A stretch of 64,000 nt of DNA from NCBI GenBank assembly GCA_016201285.1, contig JACQDE010000067.1, positions 1 to 64,000 on the forward strand, written 5' to 3'. Below, one piece after another: positions 17,646-26,343 of the stretch. The first letter of the stretch is position 1. Every line of letters begins with the position of its first letter. This DNA comes from Acidobacteriota bacterium (lineage in GTDB: Bacteria; Acidobacteriota; Terriglobia; Acidiferrales; UBA7541). The notes under the pieces are model-generated. The model ran no database searches. It saw only the letters and a list, made by a program, of their open reading frames with translations, and was not told where the DNA came from. The translations under genes were made by a program, and so were the position numbers.

Positions 17646-19330
17646 TTATTCGGAGCCGGTTCCGGAACGGCGGCGCCGTCTTTGCGCGGGTCGGAAGCGC
17701 CGTAATTCACTTTCATCGCGAAGTCGCGCATCACTGCCTGGCCACCGCCAAAGACCCGCGAGAAATTCCCGCGCAGAGCGATCTGGTGGCCCATTTTTTC
17801 GAGCTCCCTGCGGACGGCGGTGGGGATACGGTCTTCCATTTGCAGGTCGCAGCCCCCGAAGGACTCCTTTGTGAAGCGCGCGGCTTCGAGCGCGGCCTGA
17901 ATGTTCATCCCGTGGTCCACGATGTTGGAAACAAATTGCGCATGAGCCTGTGACTGGTTCCAGCCACCCATGATACCGAAGGCGATGCGCACGCCGTCTT
18001 TTTCCATGAACGCGGGAATGATCGTATGCAGCGGGCGCTTTCTGCCTGCCAAAGCATTGGGATGCGCAGCGTCGAGCGTGAAGAGCGCGCCGCGATCCTG
18101 CAGGGCAAAGCCTGTGCCGTCCGCAATAATTCCCGCGCCAAAGTTTTCATAGTTGCTCTGGATGAGGCTGACCATGTTGCCGTCGCGGTCCACCACGCTC
18201 AGATAGATGGTGTCGCTGCCCGGCACGGGCGGTTTCCTGGCGGAGACGCTGCAGTTCGCTTTTGCCGGGTCAATCAGCTTCGCCCGGTCGCGGGCGTAGT
18301 CCTTCGCAAGCAGGCTGGCGATCGGAACCTTGTTGAAGCGCTGGTCGGCAACGTAACGCAGCATATCCGCATAAGCCAGCTTCTTCGCTTCGATGAGCGC
18401 GTGCAGCGCGCGCGTGGAGTTATGACCGTACTCGCCGAGCGAGAAAGTTTCCGCAATGTCGAGCATCATCAGCGCGGCAATGCCTTGCCCATTCGGCGGA
18501 ATCTCATAGACCGTCCAGCCGCGATAGGTGGTGGAAATTGGCTCGACCCATTCGCTGGAGAACTCCGCGAGGTCGGCAGCAGCCATCGTGCCTCCGAAGC
18601 GCTCGGAGGTGGCGAGAATGCGGCGGGCGAGGTCTCCCTTGTAGAACGCGTCGCGGCCTTGTGCCGCAATCAGTTTGTACGACGCAGCCAAGTCCGGATT
18701 GCGAAAGATTTCGCCGAGCCGCACCGCGCGGCCATCCGGCAGATACGTCTTTGCCGCGTTCGCGTCCGCCCGGAGCAGTTTTTCGTTCGCCGCCCATATC
18801 CCGCTGACCCACTCGGTGACCGGAAATCCGTTTTCGGCGTAATGGATGGCGGGCGCGAGGTCGTCCACCAGCTTCAGCCGACCGAAGCGTTCGAGGAGCT
18901 TGGCCCAGCCGTCCACTGCCCCGGGCACGGTGACCGAATGGATGCCGCGCAAGGGCATCTCCGAAATCGCTCTGCCTTTCAAAAACTCGATAGTCAGAGC
19001 TTTCGGCGCCCAGCCGCTCGAGTTCAGGCCGTAGAGTTTCCCGGTTTTCGCGTCATAGACGATTGCGAAGAGATCGCCGCCGATTCCGTTGGACATCGGC
19101 GCGACCAGCCCCATCACCGCATTGGCGGCCACGGCCGCGTCCACTGCGTGCCCGCCGCGCGCGAGAATCTGCGCGCCGGCCTGCGCCGCCAGCGGGCTTT
19201 CCGCTGCGACCACACCGTACTGCGACATCACCATCGAGCGCGCCTGCGCGCGGTCCTGAGTTTCACCTTCGCTTGAAAACATCGCCATCCCCACGAGCAC
19301 GACGAGAATTGCACACCCGAGCTTCTTCAT
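17642..19330 (-). CDS. ggt: Gamma-glutamyltranspeptidase
   Basis: A 562-residue periplasmic N-terminal nucleophile hydrolase with a lipoprotein-like or Sec signal (MKKLGCAILVVLVGMAMFSS). Motifs include ESPLAAQAGAQILARGGHAVDAAVA and NGIGGDLFAIV near the N terminus, the autoprocessing site GSDTIYLSVVDRDGNMVS whose Thr is the nucleophile, and GGWNQSQAHAQFVSNI. It cleaves gamma-glutamyl bonds of glutathione and similar compounds. Length is normal for the family. It is cotranscribed with the beta-lactamase-like gene; an upstream short frame ends in its ATG. Confidence 0.92.
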   Translation of the reverse strand: MKKLGCAILVVLVGMAMFSSEGETQDRAQARSMVMSQYGVVAAESPLAAQAGAQILARGGHAVDAAVAANAVMGLVAPMSNGIGGDLFAIVYDAKTGKLYGLNSSGWAPKALTIEFLKGRAISEMPLRGIHSVTVPGAVDGWAKLLERFGRLKLVDDLAPAIHYAENGFPVTEWVSGIWAANEKLLRADANAAKTYLPDGRAVRLGEIFRNPDLAASYKLIAAQGRDAFYKGDLARRILATSERFGGTMAAADLAEFSSEWVEPISTTYRGWTVYEIPPNGQGIAALMMLDIAETFSLGEYGHNSTRALHALIEAKKLAYADMLRYVADQRFNKVPIASLLAKDYARDRAKLIDPAKANCSVSARKPPVPGSDTIYLSVVDRDGNMVSLIQSNYENFGAGIIADGTGFALQDRGALFTLDAAHPNALAGRKRPLHTIIPAFMEKDGVRIAFGIMGGWNQSQAHAQFVSNIVDHGMNIQAALEAARFTKESFGGCDLQMEDRIPTAVRRELEKMGHQIALRGNFSRVFGGGQAVMRDFAMKVNYGASDPRKDGAAVPEPAPNK

Positions 19331-19560
19331 GCGTTCCGCCCCTGTATCCGGGGGAATGTAGAACGAAATCGCGAAAGAGGCAATGGCAGAGAGACGCCGT
19401 GCTCATCGATGTGGATGCTCCCGGCGCCGGAACTGATACGCAGCAGCGGGCCGCCGCCGCGGATCTTTCCGCGTGCATCGCTGCTCCCGAAACCGCCCTG
19501 AATCGTCAGGTGGAAAGACTCACGCGAAAGCTCCTCCTTGCAGCAGGCGATGGTGCGCGC
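19327..19560 (-). pseudogene. Remnant of a DUF4097-like beta-repeat protein
   Basis: The minus-strand frame here contains SFHLTIQGGFGSSDARGKI and then RGGGPLLRISSGAGSIHID, a pattern typical of the C-terminal beta-helical repeats of DUF4097 (adhesin-like) proteins. The N-terminal part is absent and the frame upstream runs into the start of glgB, so this looks like the decayed tail of a larger gene. Its stop overlaps the ATG of ggt (ATGA). It might still be translated as a short coupled leader. Resemblance is judged by eye. Confidence 0.4.
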
Positions 19561-19616
19561 GGAGCACCAGCGATGCTCAGGAAGGTTGGGGAGAAGGGCA
19601 CGGTTGAGTAGAATGA

Positions 19617-21872
19617 GTGGCTGCACTACTGGGAGCCGCCTTGTCCAAAACGGTCCACGCGAAGCCGACTGTCCTAGCCGAGGAAGTGGAAGCCATCCTC
19701 CGCGCCGAACATGCCGATCCCTTCAGCGTGCTTGGGCCGCACCGGGTCAAGCGGGGCGCAGAGGAGGCCGTGGCCATCCGCGCGTTCCTGCCGCGGGCCA
19801 GAGACCTCCGAATCCTCTACGACGAAATCTCCGACCCCCTACCTGCCGAGCGCGTTCACCCGGACGGTTTTTTCGAAGCGGTGATGATCCCGCCGGACAA
19901 GCACGCGCTTCTGCGCTACCATTTGCGCATTACCCATTTTAATGGCGCCACGGAAGAAGTGGACGACCCATACGCTTTCCCTCCTCTGCTGACCGATTTC
20001 GATTTGCATCTGATTGGCGAGGGCACGCACTTCGAAAAGTACGAAAAGCTGGGCGCGCACGTGCGCCAGGTGAATGGCACGCGCGGCGCGCATTTCGCCG
20101 TGTGGGCGCCAAACGCGCGACGAGTCAGTGTGGTGGGCGACTTCAACCTCTGGGACGGCCGCGCCCATCCGATGCGGCCCCGCGGCATGAGCGGGATCTG
20201 GGAGCTTTTTCTGCCTGGGCTCGACGAAGGGCTCATCTACAAGTTCGAGATCCGCACACAGGCAAGCGTAACGCTGAAGTCCGATCCCTACGCCTTCTTC
20301 TCCGAGCTGCGACCGAAGACGGCATCCATCGTTTGCAACATTGACCGCTACGAATGGCATGACGCCGAGTGGGTCGAACAGCGCGAGAAGCGCGACTGGC
20401 TGTCTTCGCCCATCTCGATCTATGAGGTGCACGCAGCCTCCTGGCGCCGCAGCGGGCCGGACGGCAGAAGCTGGCTCACCTACCGCGAGCTGGCCGATCA
20501 ATTGATCCCTTACGTCAAGCAGCTCGGCTACACGCACATCGAACTGATGCCGGTGATGGAGCACCCCTTCGACGCGTCGTGGGGCTATCAAACCGTGGGC
20601 TACTTCGCTGCCACCAGCCGTTTCGGCACACCTTCTGACCTGATGCACTTCATTGACCGCTGCCATCAGGAAGGCATCGGCGTGATACTCGACTGGACGC
20701 CGGCGCATTTTCCGCGCGATGCGCACGGCCTGGCGCATTTTGACGGCACGCACCTCTACGAACATGCGGATCCCCGGCAGGGCGCGCATCCCGACTGGGG
20801 CACGCTCGTGTTCAATTACGGCCGGAACGAAGTGCAGAACTTCCTGATCTCCAACGCCCTCTTCTGGCTGGACAAATACCATGTCGACGGCCTGCGGATG
20901 GATGCCGTCGCTTCCATGCTCTACCTCGATTATTCGCGTAAGCCCGGCGAGTGGGTTCCCAACCGCTTCGGCGGGCGGGAAAACCTCGAGGCGGTTGCAT
21001 TTCTGAAGCGGCTCAATGAAGTCTTGCACGGGCGGCATCCGGGCGTCCTTACAATCGCCGAGGAGTCCACGGCCTGGCCGATGGTTTCCCGGCCCACCTA
21101 TCTGGGCGGGCTGGGTTTCAGCCTGAAATGGAACCTCGGCTGGATGCACGACACGCTCGACTATTTCGGCCGCGACCCGATTCACCGGAAGTATCACCAC
21201 AACCGGATGACTTTCTCGATGCTCTATACCTTCACGGAAAACTTCGTACTGCCGTTCTCTCACGATGAAGTAGTGCACGGGAAGCGATCGCTGATCGGCC
21301 GCATGCCGGGCGATTACTGGCAGCAGTTCGCCAATCTCCGGCTGCTTTACGCCTACATGTACGGCCACCCGGGCAAGAAACTACTGTTTATGGGCGGTGA
21401 ATTCGGACAGTGGATCGAATGGAACCACGACCAGAGCCTCGACTGGCACCTGCTTGATCTCGATGCGCACCGCGGTGTGCAGAGGCTGATGGCCGACCTC
21501 AACCGTCTCTACCGCGCCGAGTCGGCGCTGCACGAGGTGGACTTCGATTGGCACGGCTTCGAATGGCTCGATTGCAACGACGCGGACGCGAGCGTACTCT
21601 CGTTTTTGCGGCGCGGCAGGAGCCCGGACGAGTGCGTGGTGGTGGTCTGCAACTTCACGCCGGTCCCGCGCGAGAACTACCGCGTTGGGGTTCCCGAACG
21701 CGGCTACTACAAGGAACTCCTGAACACCGACGCCGCTATCTACGGCGGCTCCAACATGGGGAACTATGGCGGTGTCCACGCTGAGCCTGTCCCCTGGTTC
21801 GGGCACGACTATTCCCTTCGGCTTGCGCTCCCACCCATGGCAGCCGTGTTCCTGAAACTCCAACGCGGTTAA
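19617..21872 (+). CDS. glgB: 1,4-alpha-glucan branching enzyme
   Basis: A GH13 glycogen branching enzyme of up to 751 residues. The N-terminal segment [11 protein letters not shown] and the CBM48 domain ([23 protein letters not shown]) precede the catalytic barrel with [16 protein letters not shown] (nucleophile Asp), [10 protein letters not shown] (acid/base Glu) and [11 protein letters not shown]. It makes alpha-1,6 branches in glycogen. The GTG at 19617 gives the longest frame but has no clear binding site; a TTG at 19641 follows GGGAG and may be the true start. No other glycogen gene is adjacent, and the neighbours on both sides are unrelated. Confidence 0.95.
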   Translation: MAALLGAALSKTVHAKPTVLAEEVEAILRAEHADPFSVLGPHRVKRGAEEAVAIRAFLPRARDLRILYDEISDPLPAERVHPDGFFEAVMIPPDKHALLRYHLRITHFNGATEEVDDPYAFPPLLTDFDLHLIGEGTHFEKYEKLGAHVRQVNGTRGAHFAVWAPNARRVSVVGDFNLWDGRAHPMRPRGMSGIWELFLPGLDEGLIYKFEIRTQASVTLKSDPYAFFSELRPKTASIVCNIDRYEWHDAEWVEQREKRDWLSSPISIYEVHAASWRRSGPDGRSWLTYRELADQLIPYVKQLGYTHIELMPVMEHPFDASWGYQTVGYFAATSRFGTPSDLMHFIDRCHQEGIGVILDWTPAHFPRDAHGLAHFDGTHLYEHADPRQGAHPDWGTLVFNYGRNEVQNFLISNALFWLDKYHVDGLRMDAVASMLYLDYSRKPGEWVPNRFGGRENLEAVAFLKRLNEVLHGRHPGVLTIAEESTAWPMVSRPTYLGGLGFSLKWNLGWMHDTLDYFGRDPIHRKYHHNRMTFSMLYTFTENFVLPFSHDEVVHGKRSLIGRMPGDYWQQFANLRLLYAYMYGHPGKKLLFMGGEFGQWIEWNHDQSLDWHLLDLDAHRGVQRLMADLNRLYRAESALHEVDFDWHGFEWLDCNDADASVLSFLRRGRSPDECVVVVCNFTPVPRENYRVGVPERGYYKELLNTDAAIYGGSNMGNYGGVHAEPVPWFGHDYSLRLALPPMAAVFLKLQRG

Positions 21873-22040
21873 GGTCCGATTCTAGGCATCGAGGGAATCA
21901 GCGGAGTACCATGCCGGCCCGCCAGCTCACAGGGTCCCCTTCATCGTTTGTGACCTTCTCCTCGGCTTTCAAAACCCGGGAACATTTTCGAAGTCCTCTG
22001 CGTTACTAGCGTTGAAGGGGCAAGTCAAGGAGGCACAGCC

Positions 22041-22682
22041 ATGACACAGAGACGAGTATGGATTGTGGCAGTTGTTTTGACGCTGGCGATGGTAACGGCC
22101 GGCTCGATGGTGACGGCGATTGTGCGCGCGCAAGGCGGATCGCAATCCGCCGACAAATGGCTGCACGTGAGCGTCGTCTCGAGAGAAGCGAACGGCGAGA
22201 CGGTGCGCGTCAACGTGCCGCTCTCGCTGGCGGAGAAGGTGTTGCCGGCGATCAACAAGGACAAGCTGCACGCGGGCCGGGTGCGCTGCAGCGAACTCAA
22301 GGTGGAGGGAGTGGACCTGCGCGCGGTGCTCGATGCGGTGAAGAACACCAAGGACGGCGAATTCGTCATCGTGGAGAGCACAAAGGAAAACGTGCGCGTC
22401 GCCAAAGAGAACGGATATCTGGTCGTCAAAGTCCGCGAGATGAAAGAGCCACGGAAGGCCGAGAAGCCTGACGAAAAACCGGCCGGTCCAATGGAAGAGC
22501 GGGTGGACGTCCGGGTGCCGATGACGGTCGTGGAAGCGCTGCTCTCCGGGGCGAAGGACGAACTGGACCTGGTGGCGGCAATCCGCGCCCTGTCGGCGCA
22601 TGGCGACAGCATCTTGGTGACGGTCGAGGACCGGCAGAACACCGTGAAAATCTGGGTGGACTCGAAAAACGCCGGACAATAG
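22041..22682 (+). CDS. Secreted protein with two copies of a short beta domain
   Basis: A 213-residue exported protein of unknown function with a signal peptide (VWIVAVVLTLAMVTAGSMV, cleavage likely after VRA). Two related modules are seen: LHVSVVSREANGETVRVNVP followed by a helix (LSLAEKVLPAI), and ERVDVRVPMTVVEALLSGA followed by ILVTVEDRQNTVKIWVD. AAGGAGG precedes the ATG. The next gene, nine bases downstream, encodes a smaller protein with the same module, so the pair probably arose by duplication. No catalytic residues are apparent. Partners may be cell-envelope proteins, but nothing in the sequence proves this. Confidence 0.7.
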   Translation: MTQRRVWIVAVVLTLAMVTAGSMVTAIVRAQGGSQSADKWLHVSVVSREANGETVRVNVPLSLAEKVLPAINKDKLHAGRVRCSELKVEGVDLRAVLDAVKNTKDGEFVIVESTKENVRVAKENGYLVVKVREMKEPRKAEKPDEKPAGPMEERVDVRVPMTVVEALLSGAKDELDLVAAIRALSAHGDSILVTVEDRQNTVKIWVDSKNAGQ

Positions 22683-22690
22683 GAGGCCGC

Positions 22691-23116
22691 ATGTCGCTGA
22701 AGGTTGTGTTCCTGACCGGGACGCTCGTTGTGGCTGGAATCGTGGCGGATGGCGGGATGATCGCCGTGAAAGTGCATGAGAAGAAGCCCGACGGGACCAA
22801 CCTGCGGCTATACGTCCCGGCCGTGCTGGTGCCCATCGGGATGAAGTTTGCCCCGGAAGAAGAGTTGTGCGGGGCCGCGGAACAGGCGAAGGAATTCCTG
22901 CCGGCGATGCGGATCACCGCGGAGGAACTCTCGCGGATTCCGGACGGCCCACTGGTGGAAGTAAGCAGCGCGCGGGAAAAGGTAAGCATCGTAAAGAGCG
23001 GCGGCAGCCTAGTGGTGGACGTGGACGGCCCAGGCGAGACGGTGCACGTAGCGGTGCCGCTGAAAATGGCGAAAAAAGTGGTGCGTGAATTGGAAGCGCG
23101 AGCGCCCTGCAGCTAA
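22691..23116 (+). CDS. Secreted or membrane-anchored paralogue of the preceding protein
   Basis: A 141-residue protein with a hydrophobic N terminus (VVFLTGTLVVAGIVADGGMI). The body repeats the arrangement of its neighbour: a strand-rich segment TNLRLYVPAVLVPIG, then GPLVEVSSAREKVSIVKSGG, then ETVHVAVPLKMAKKVVREL. It contains two isolated cysteines. TAGGAGG precedes the ATG and the spacing to the upstream gene is eight bases, so both are cotranscribed. Function unknown. Confidence 0.65.
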   Translation: MSLKVVFLTGTLVVAGIVADGGMIAVKVHEKKPDGTNLRLYVPAVLVPIGMKFAPEEELCGAAEQAKEFLPAMRITAEELSRIPDGPLVEVSSAREKVSIVKSGGSLVVDVDGPGETVHVAVPLKMAKKVVRELEARAPCS

Positions 23117-23157
23117 TGCCCCGTGCGGGCGCGGTGCGTTCTTTCCTTACCAGAGGC

Positions 23158-23186
23158 TTGACAATCGAGAAACGTTTTAGCAGAAT
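23158..23186 (+). promoter_or_regulatory. Sigma-70-type promoter for the Lys/Ala/Glu repeat gene
   Basis: TTGACA (23158-23163) and CAGAAT (23181-23186) are separated by 17 bases, 34 bases upstream of the ATG at 23220. The -35 is perfect and the -10 matches four of six consensus bases. Confidence 0.6.
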
Positions 23187-23219
23187 CTCGGCGCGGGCTC
23201 ATCCCAAAGGAGGACTTGA

Positions 23220-23624
23220 ATGAGAACTGTGGGCAAGGTTTTTGTCCTTTTCGCTGCTTTTGTCCTGGTTTGTGCTTCCGCAGCTTGGGCGCAGTCGGGT
23301 CAGGCGGCGCCGGCCAAGGAACCTGCCAAGGCTGAGGCGAAAAAGGCTGAAGGCAAGGCCAAGGCACCGGGGCAGGCCAAGGCCGAGGCAAAGCACGAGG
23401 AACACGCTGCCAAGAAGGAAGCAAAGGCAGAGGCCAAGGAAGCAAAGAAGGAAGCCAAGGCCGAAGCCAAGGAAAGCAAGAAGGAAGCGAAGGCAGAGGC
23501 AAAGGAAGCGAAGAAGGAAGCGAAGAAGGAAGGCAAGAAGGAAGCCAAGGCCGAGGCGAAGGAAACAAAGAAGGAAGAAGCCAAGGGAGCGAAAAAGAAA
23601 GCGAAGGAAACCAAGAAACCGTAG
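23220..23624 (+). CDS. Exported Lys/Ala/Glu-repeat protein
   Basis: A 134-residue protein with a clear signal peptide (VFVLFAAFVLVCASAAWAQ, cleavage after AWA) followed by an extremely biased mature region made of KEAKAEAK-type repeats, ending KKAKETKKP. The mature part should be a highly charged single alpha helix or disordered rod, with near balance of Lys and Glu. AAGGAGG precedes the start; its own promoter and a terminator bracket it, so it is a single-gene unit. Such proteins may bind polyanions or envelope components, but no function can be assigned. The repeats at DNA level (AAGGAAGC units) are prone to length change. Confidence 0.7.
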   Translation: MRTVGKVFVLFAAFVLVCASAAWAQSGQAAPAKEPAKAEAKKAEGKAKAPGQAKAEAKHEEHAAKKEAKAEAKEAKKEAKAEAKESKKEAKAEAKEAKKEAKKEGKKEAKAEAKETKKEEAKGAKKKAKETKKP

Positions 23625-23647
23625 TCCTGATCCCAGAGAATCACAAG

Positions 23648-23694
23648 TGGAGCGGGCCGCCCGGGTTACTCGGACTGCCCGCTCCAACTGTTTT
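23648..23694 (+). terminator. Terminator after the repeat-protein gene
   Basis: TGGAGCGGGC (23648-23657) and GCCCGCTCCA (23677-23686) form a perfect 10-base-pair stem with a 19-base loop, followed by ACTGTTTT. Confidence 0.7.
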
Positions 23695-23750
23695 GAGGCG
23701 ACAAATTAGGGGCTCTTGCGCGCTGAGCGGCAGCCGAAGAACCCTGGCGG

Positions 23751-24425
23751 CTACAGTTCAGGTCGGCGCATCATCTCCGACGGGTCAAATTTCTTGGGAG
23801 TACCCCGGATCTTGCTCTTGGCGTTGGTGATGACGCGGATCAAGATCATGTTCTCTTCCTTCGACGTCATCTTGACCAGGCCGTACGGCCCGACCTTATC
23901 AGTCACCCAGAAGTCGGCTGACTTGTCTTTGGAACGCCAGTGCTCACACTGGAATGTGCCCGCCGGAGTGGTGATTGTCTCCATTCCGACACGCTCGGCG
24001 TCGTCGCGCACGTCTGCCTTCTGGGGCTTCTGTTGCTGACCCGTCATTCCCATCATCTGCATGGACATCTCCATGGGTTCGTCATTGCCATGCTGGAAGA
24101 CCATGCGCGTCACTCGGATTTCCTTGCCATCCATAGCCATCAGGGTCTTGACCACGACCTGATCCTCCGCGCGGCCCGTCATGGTCATCTCCAGCCAGTG
24201 GCCCTGCTTGCCTTCGGAGGTCTCACCGCCGACGATGGCAAACTCCATCTCTCTCTTTCCTTCCCGCTTGCTTTCAAGTTGATAGGCGGCGCCGGAACCG
24301 ACCACAGGTTTCCACACGCCGCGGACAGACGGCCCGCTCATCCCCATCCCCATCTGAGCACCGGCGGGCAGGCACAGCGCAAGAACGCAAAGCATGACTG
24401 CAAGAAAACGCCACGGATACCTCAT
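23751..24425 (-). CDS. Secreted protein of unknown function, Met-rich
   Basis: A 224-residue exported protein: signal peptide RYPWRFLAVMLCVLALCLPAGAQ, then a Met/Gly-rich stretch MGMGMSG. The body is mostly beta (GHWLEMTMTGRAEDQVVVK, MVFQHGNDEPMEMSMQMMG) and ends with a conserved-looking segment ETITTPAGTFQCEHW and DFWVTDKVGPYGLVKM, similar to DUF4412-type or related periplasmic domains. The ATG at 24425 is chosen because GGAGGGA lies about eight bases upstream. It follows a hypothetical gene and the selenocysteine-type glutaredoxin on the same strand. Specific role unknown. Confidence 0.68.
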   Translation of the reverse strand: MRYPWRFLAVMLCVLALCLPAGAQMGMGMSGPSVRGVWKPVVGSGAAYQLESKREGKREMEFAIVGGETSEGKQGHWLEMTMTGRAEDQVVVKTLMAMDGKEIRVTRMVFQHGNDEPMEMSMQMMGMTGQQQKPQKADVRDDAERVGMETITTPAGTFQCEHWRSKDKSADFWVTDKVGPYGLVKMTSKEENMILIRVITNAKSKIRGTPKKFDPSEMMRRPEL

Positions 24426-24459
24426 TGTTGATCCCTCCTGGAACTGATGTCGGCCAAAA

Positions 24460-24720
24460 CTACCGGAAGTCCCGGCCGGCCTTGCTGACCATCTTCTGCG
24501 GCTCAAAGCCGGCGCGGATCGTCACGTTTTCGGTGCGGCATTCGAATTCCACGTCTTTTTCATCCGCGGCAATGACCGGCTCGCCCGAATCAGACTCCAT
24601 CGCGAAATAGTAATTATGGCGGAGTCTTCTTTCCGCCTTCACTGCGCTAAATCTCGACCCAAGAACCGGCCCGCGCCGGTTTCTCCTTCCAACTTTACCG
24701 CAAATCGAAGTCTTCGGCAT
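24460..24720 (-). CDS. Hypothetical small protein downstream of the glutaredoxin
   Basis: An 86-residue frame beginning three bases after the glutaredoxin stop. The N-terminal third is rich in Arg and unremarkable; the C-terminal part (HNYYFAMESDSGEPVIAADE, then VEFECRTENVTIRAGFEPQK) looks protein-like. I do not recognise a family. There is no strong ribosome binding site of its own, so it would depend on coupling to the preceding gene; a shorter start at the Met before ESDSG is possible. Confidence 0.4.
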   Translation of the reverse strand: MPKTSICGKVGRRNRRGPVLGSRFSAVKAERRLRHNYYFAMESDSGEPVIAADEKDVEFECRTENVTIRAGFEPQKMVSKAGRDFR

Positions 24721-24723
24721 CGA

Positions 24724-24981
24724 TCATTCGCACCTGTTCTCGCCACGCACCGTGCGCATAGCGGCCTCGTAGTCGGTAGGATCAAAACCCGTCACAACTT
24801 GCGAACCCGCTACCAGTGTGGGAGTTGCCCGGCTTTGATGGTCTTCCACCAGTTCTCGGATGAATTCGGAATCGGTGCGGATGTTCCTTTCCTCGAAATC
24901 GACACCGCGAGACGAAAGAAACTCTTTCGCCACAGCGCACGGCGGTCAACCCGGCTGCGTGTACAGCAATACCCTTGCCAT
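24724..24981 (-). CDS. Glutaredoxin-like selenoprotein (UGA at the active-site first Cys)
   Basis: An 85-residue glutaredoxin/NrdH-type protein reading MARVLLYTQPG-U-PPCAVAKEF. Codon 12 is UGA (24946-24948) exactly where the first cysteine of CPPC stands in the family, and the second Cys follows. Downstream the fold markers are complete: FLSSRGVDFEERNI, ATPTLV with the cis-Pro, and VVTGFDPTDYE. The ATG at 24981 has GAGG five bases upstream. The frame after UGA alone is too short to fold. A hairpin with the features of a bacterial SECIS element lies directly after the UGA. It would reduce disulfides in the cytoplasm. The alternative is a pseudogene with a Cys-to-stop change, which the hairpin argues against. 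Confidence 0.78.
24905..24945 (-). promoter_or_regulatory. SECIS-like hairpin for selenocysteine insertion
   Basis: On the minus strand, starting 16 bases after the UGA, CGAAAGA and TCTTTCG form a perfect 7-base-pair stem (24923-24929 with 24913-24919) closed by a GTT loop whose first base is G. The loop lies 23 bases from the UGA, within the accepted window for bacterial elements. A lower stem CCGC/GCGG (24942-24945 with 24905-24908) extends the structure. Confidence 0.68.
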
Positions 24982-25114
24982 GATTACCTCGGTCCCTTGC
25001 AAGTCTGATCCTGCAGTCTTTCCTGTTTTCGCGAGATCAGCATCCGGTCAAACGCTCGAATCGGAACACCACGCAGCCCTCCACGAAACCCTCAAAACCA
25101 CGTACCGCCGCAAG

Positions 25115-26233
25115 TCATTCATAGGAGAGAGCATCCACCGGATCAAATCCTGCCGCCCGGTAGGCAGGATACAGCGCGCCGGCAACCGCTCCTACAACTG
25201 CAAGAGCAATCGTCCGCAGAATCCAATCCCGCGAAATCATTACGGTCAGCGTGGGCGCAGTCTGCTTCAGCACGGCTACGAGTGCATAGGTCGAGATCAG
25301 GCCCAGCACGATGCCAAACCCAGCGAGCAAAAGGGTTTCGCCAACAAGCAACCGGATGATGTCCAGACGAGAGGCGCCGAGCGACTTCAGGATTCCAATC
25401 TCCCGGGTGCGCTCGAGGACCATCGTGTGCATGGAGAGGAGCACGACCAGAAAGCTGATGACCACCCCGATGCCCAACATGGCACGAATAAACGGTTTGA
25501 ATTGAGGCAGGTTTTCGGAATTCATCAGGGTCATATATTCGCCCATCGAGCGCACACGGTGGGCGGGAAGCAGCTTCACGATTTCCTGCCGCGTATGCTC
25601 GGTATCTCCCATGCTCCTCACGTAGAAAAGCGAAACTCGACCCTCAGCACCGGAGATCTCCTGGGCCGTACGCAGGGGGATGAAGAATCTTGCGCCTTTG
25701 CCGTGCGCTACAATGCCACAAACGGTGAATTCGCGCCCGAGCAGGGTGACCTTCTCACCCACCTTTATGTTTTTCGTCCGCGCTTTGATGTCGTCCACGA
25801 TAACTTCTTCCGGAGATTCAAAGGGCCGGCCCTGCAGAAAAAGAAAACCTTTGCTGAGAGCGTTGAAGCGCGGGTAGTCAATCCCGTACACAACGTCCAT
25901 CGTGTTCGAATTCATCACCGCAAGAACCGGGGCGACTTCATCCACACCTCTTAACGTGCCGATTTGCCCCGCGATGCCTTCCAGCATCACTGCGGGGGAG
26001 AAGACCAGAAAAATCGAAGCGTTAGGCGGCTGCACCAGAATATCAGCCCCGACCCCTTCCACGCGCTTGCCCCATTCGGAAACGATCCCCGCTGTAAGGC
26101 CAACAAAGAAAAGCACCATAAAGACTTGCAGGCCGATGGCGACACTGCTGAGCAGCGTGCGGACAGGCCGCGCGCGCACGTTGCTCCACAGCAATTGCAG
26201 CATTGTAAAGCCGTTTGCGGGAGGAGTTGCCAT
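25115..26233 (-). CDS. ABC transporter permease, MacB/FtsX family
   Basis: A 372-residue permease with the FtsX-like layout: first helix near LLSSVAIGLQVFMVLFFVGL, a large extracytoplasmic MacB-type domain (about 50-230), and three C-terminal helices including LGIGVVISFLVVLLSMHTMV and ILRTIALAVVGAVAGALYPA, ending GFDPVDALSYE. The segment ERTREIGILKSLGASRLDII is the conserved cytoplasmic loop that contacts the ATPase. No ATP-binding subunit or adaptor protein is adjacent, so it must work with a distant partner. The ATG at 26233 is chosen over an upstream frame that lacks a binding site and protein character. Confidence 0.83.
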   Translation of the reverse strand: MATPPANGFTMLQLLWSNVRARPVRTLLSSVAIGLQVFMVLFFVGLTAGIVSEWGKRVEGVGADILVQPPNASIFLVFSPAVMLEGIAGQIGTLRGVDEVAPVLAVMNSNTMDVVYGIDYPRFNALSKGFLFLQGRPFESPEEVIVDDIKARTKNIKVGEKVTLLGREFTVCGIVAHGKGARFFIPLRTAQEISGAEGRVSLFYVRSMGDTEHTRQEIVKLLPAHRVRSMGEYMTLMNSENLPQFKPFIRAMLGIGVVISFLVVLLSMHTMVLERTREIGILKSLGASRLDIIRLLVGETLLLAGFGIVLGLISTYALVAVLKQTAPTLTVMISRDWILRTIALAVVGAVAGALYPAYRAAGFDPVDALSYE

Positions 26234-26343
26234 CGACTCTTTCAGCCGAGGTAATCTAGCATCGGCGCGTGACCTCGTCAAAGCATCGCCCGAGCCGGCT
26301 TCCTTTTGTGGTAGATTTCGCCGGAAAGATGGTGAGGTGGGCA

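Noticed and set aside
19839-21368. Minus-strand frame of 509 codons opposite glgB
   Set aside because: Antisense to the catalytic core of the branching enzyme and without protein character.
23300-23620. Repeated AAGGAAGC units resembling a CRISPR or satellite array
   Set aside because: The units are codon repeats of one open frame with a signal peptide; there are no distinct spacers.
24860-25954. Plus-strand frame opposite the glutaredoxin and the permease
   Set aside because: It is antisense to the FtsX-type permease and the selenoprotein candidate and has no recognisable sequence.
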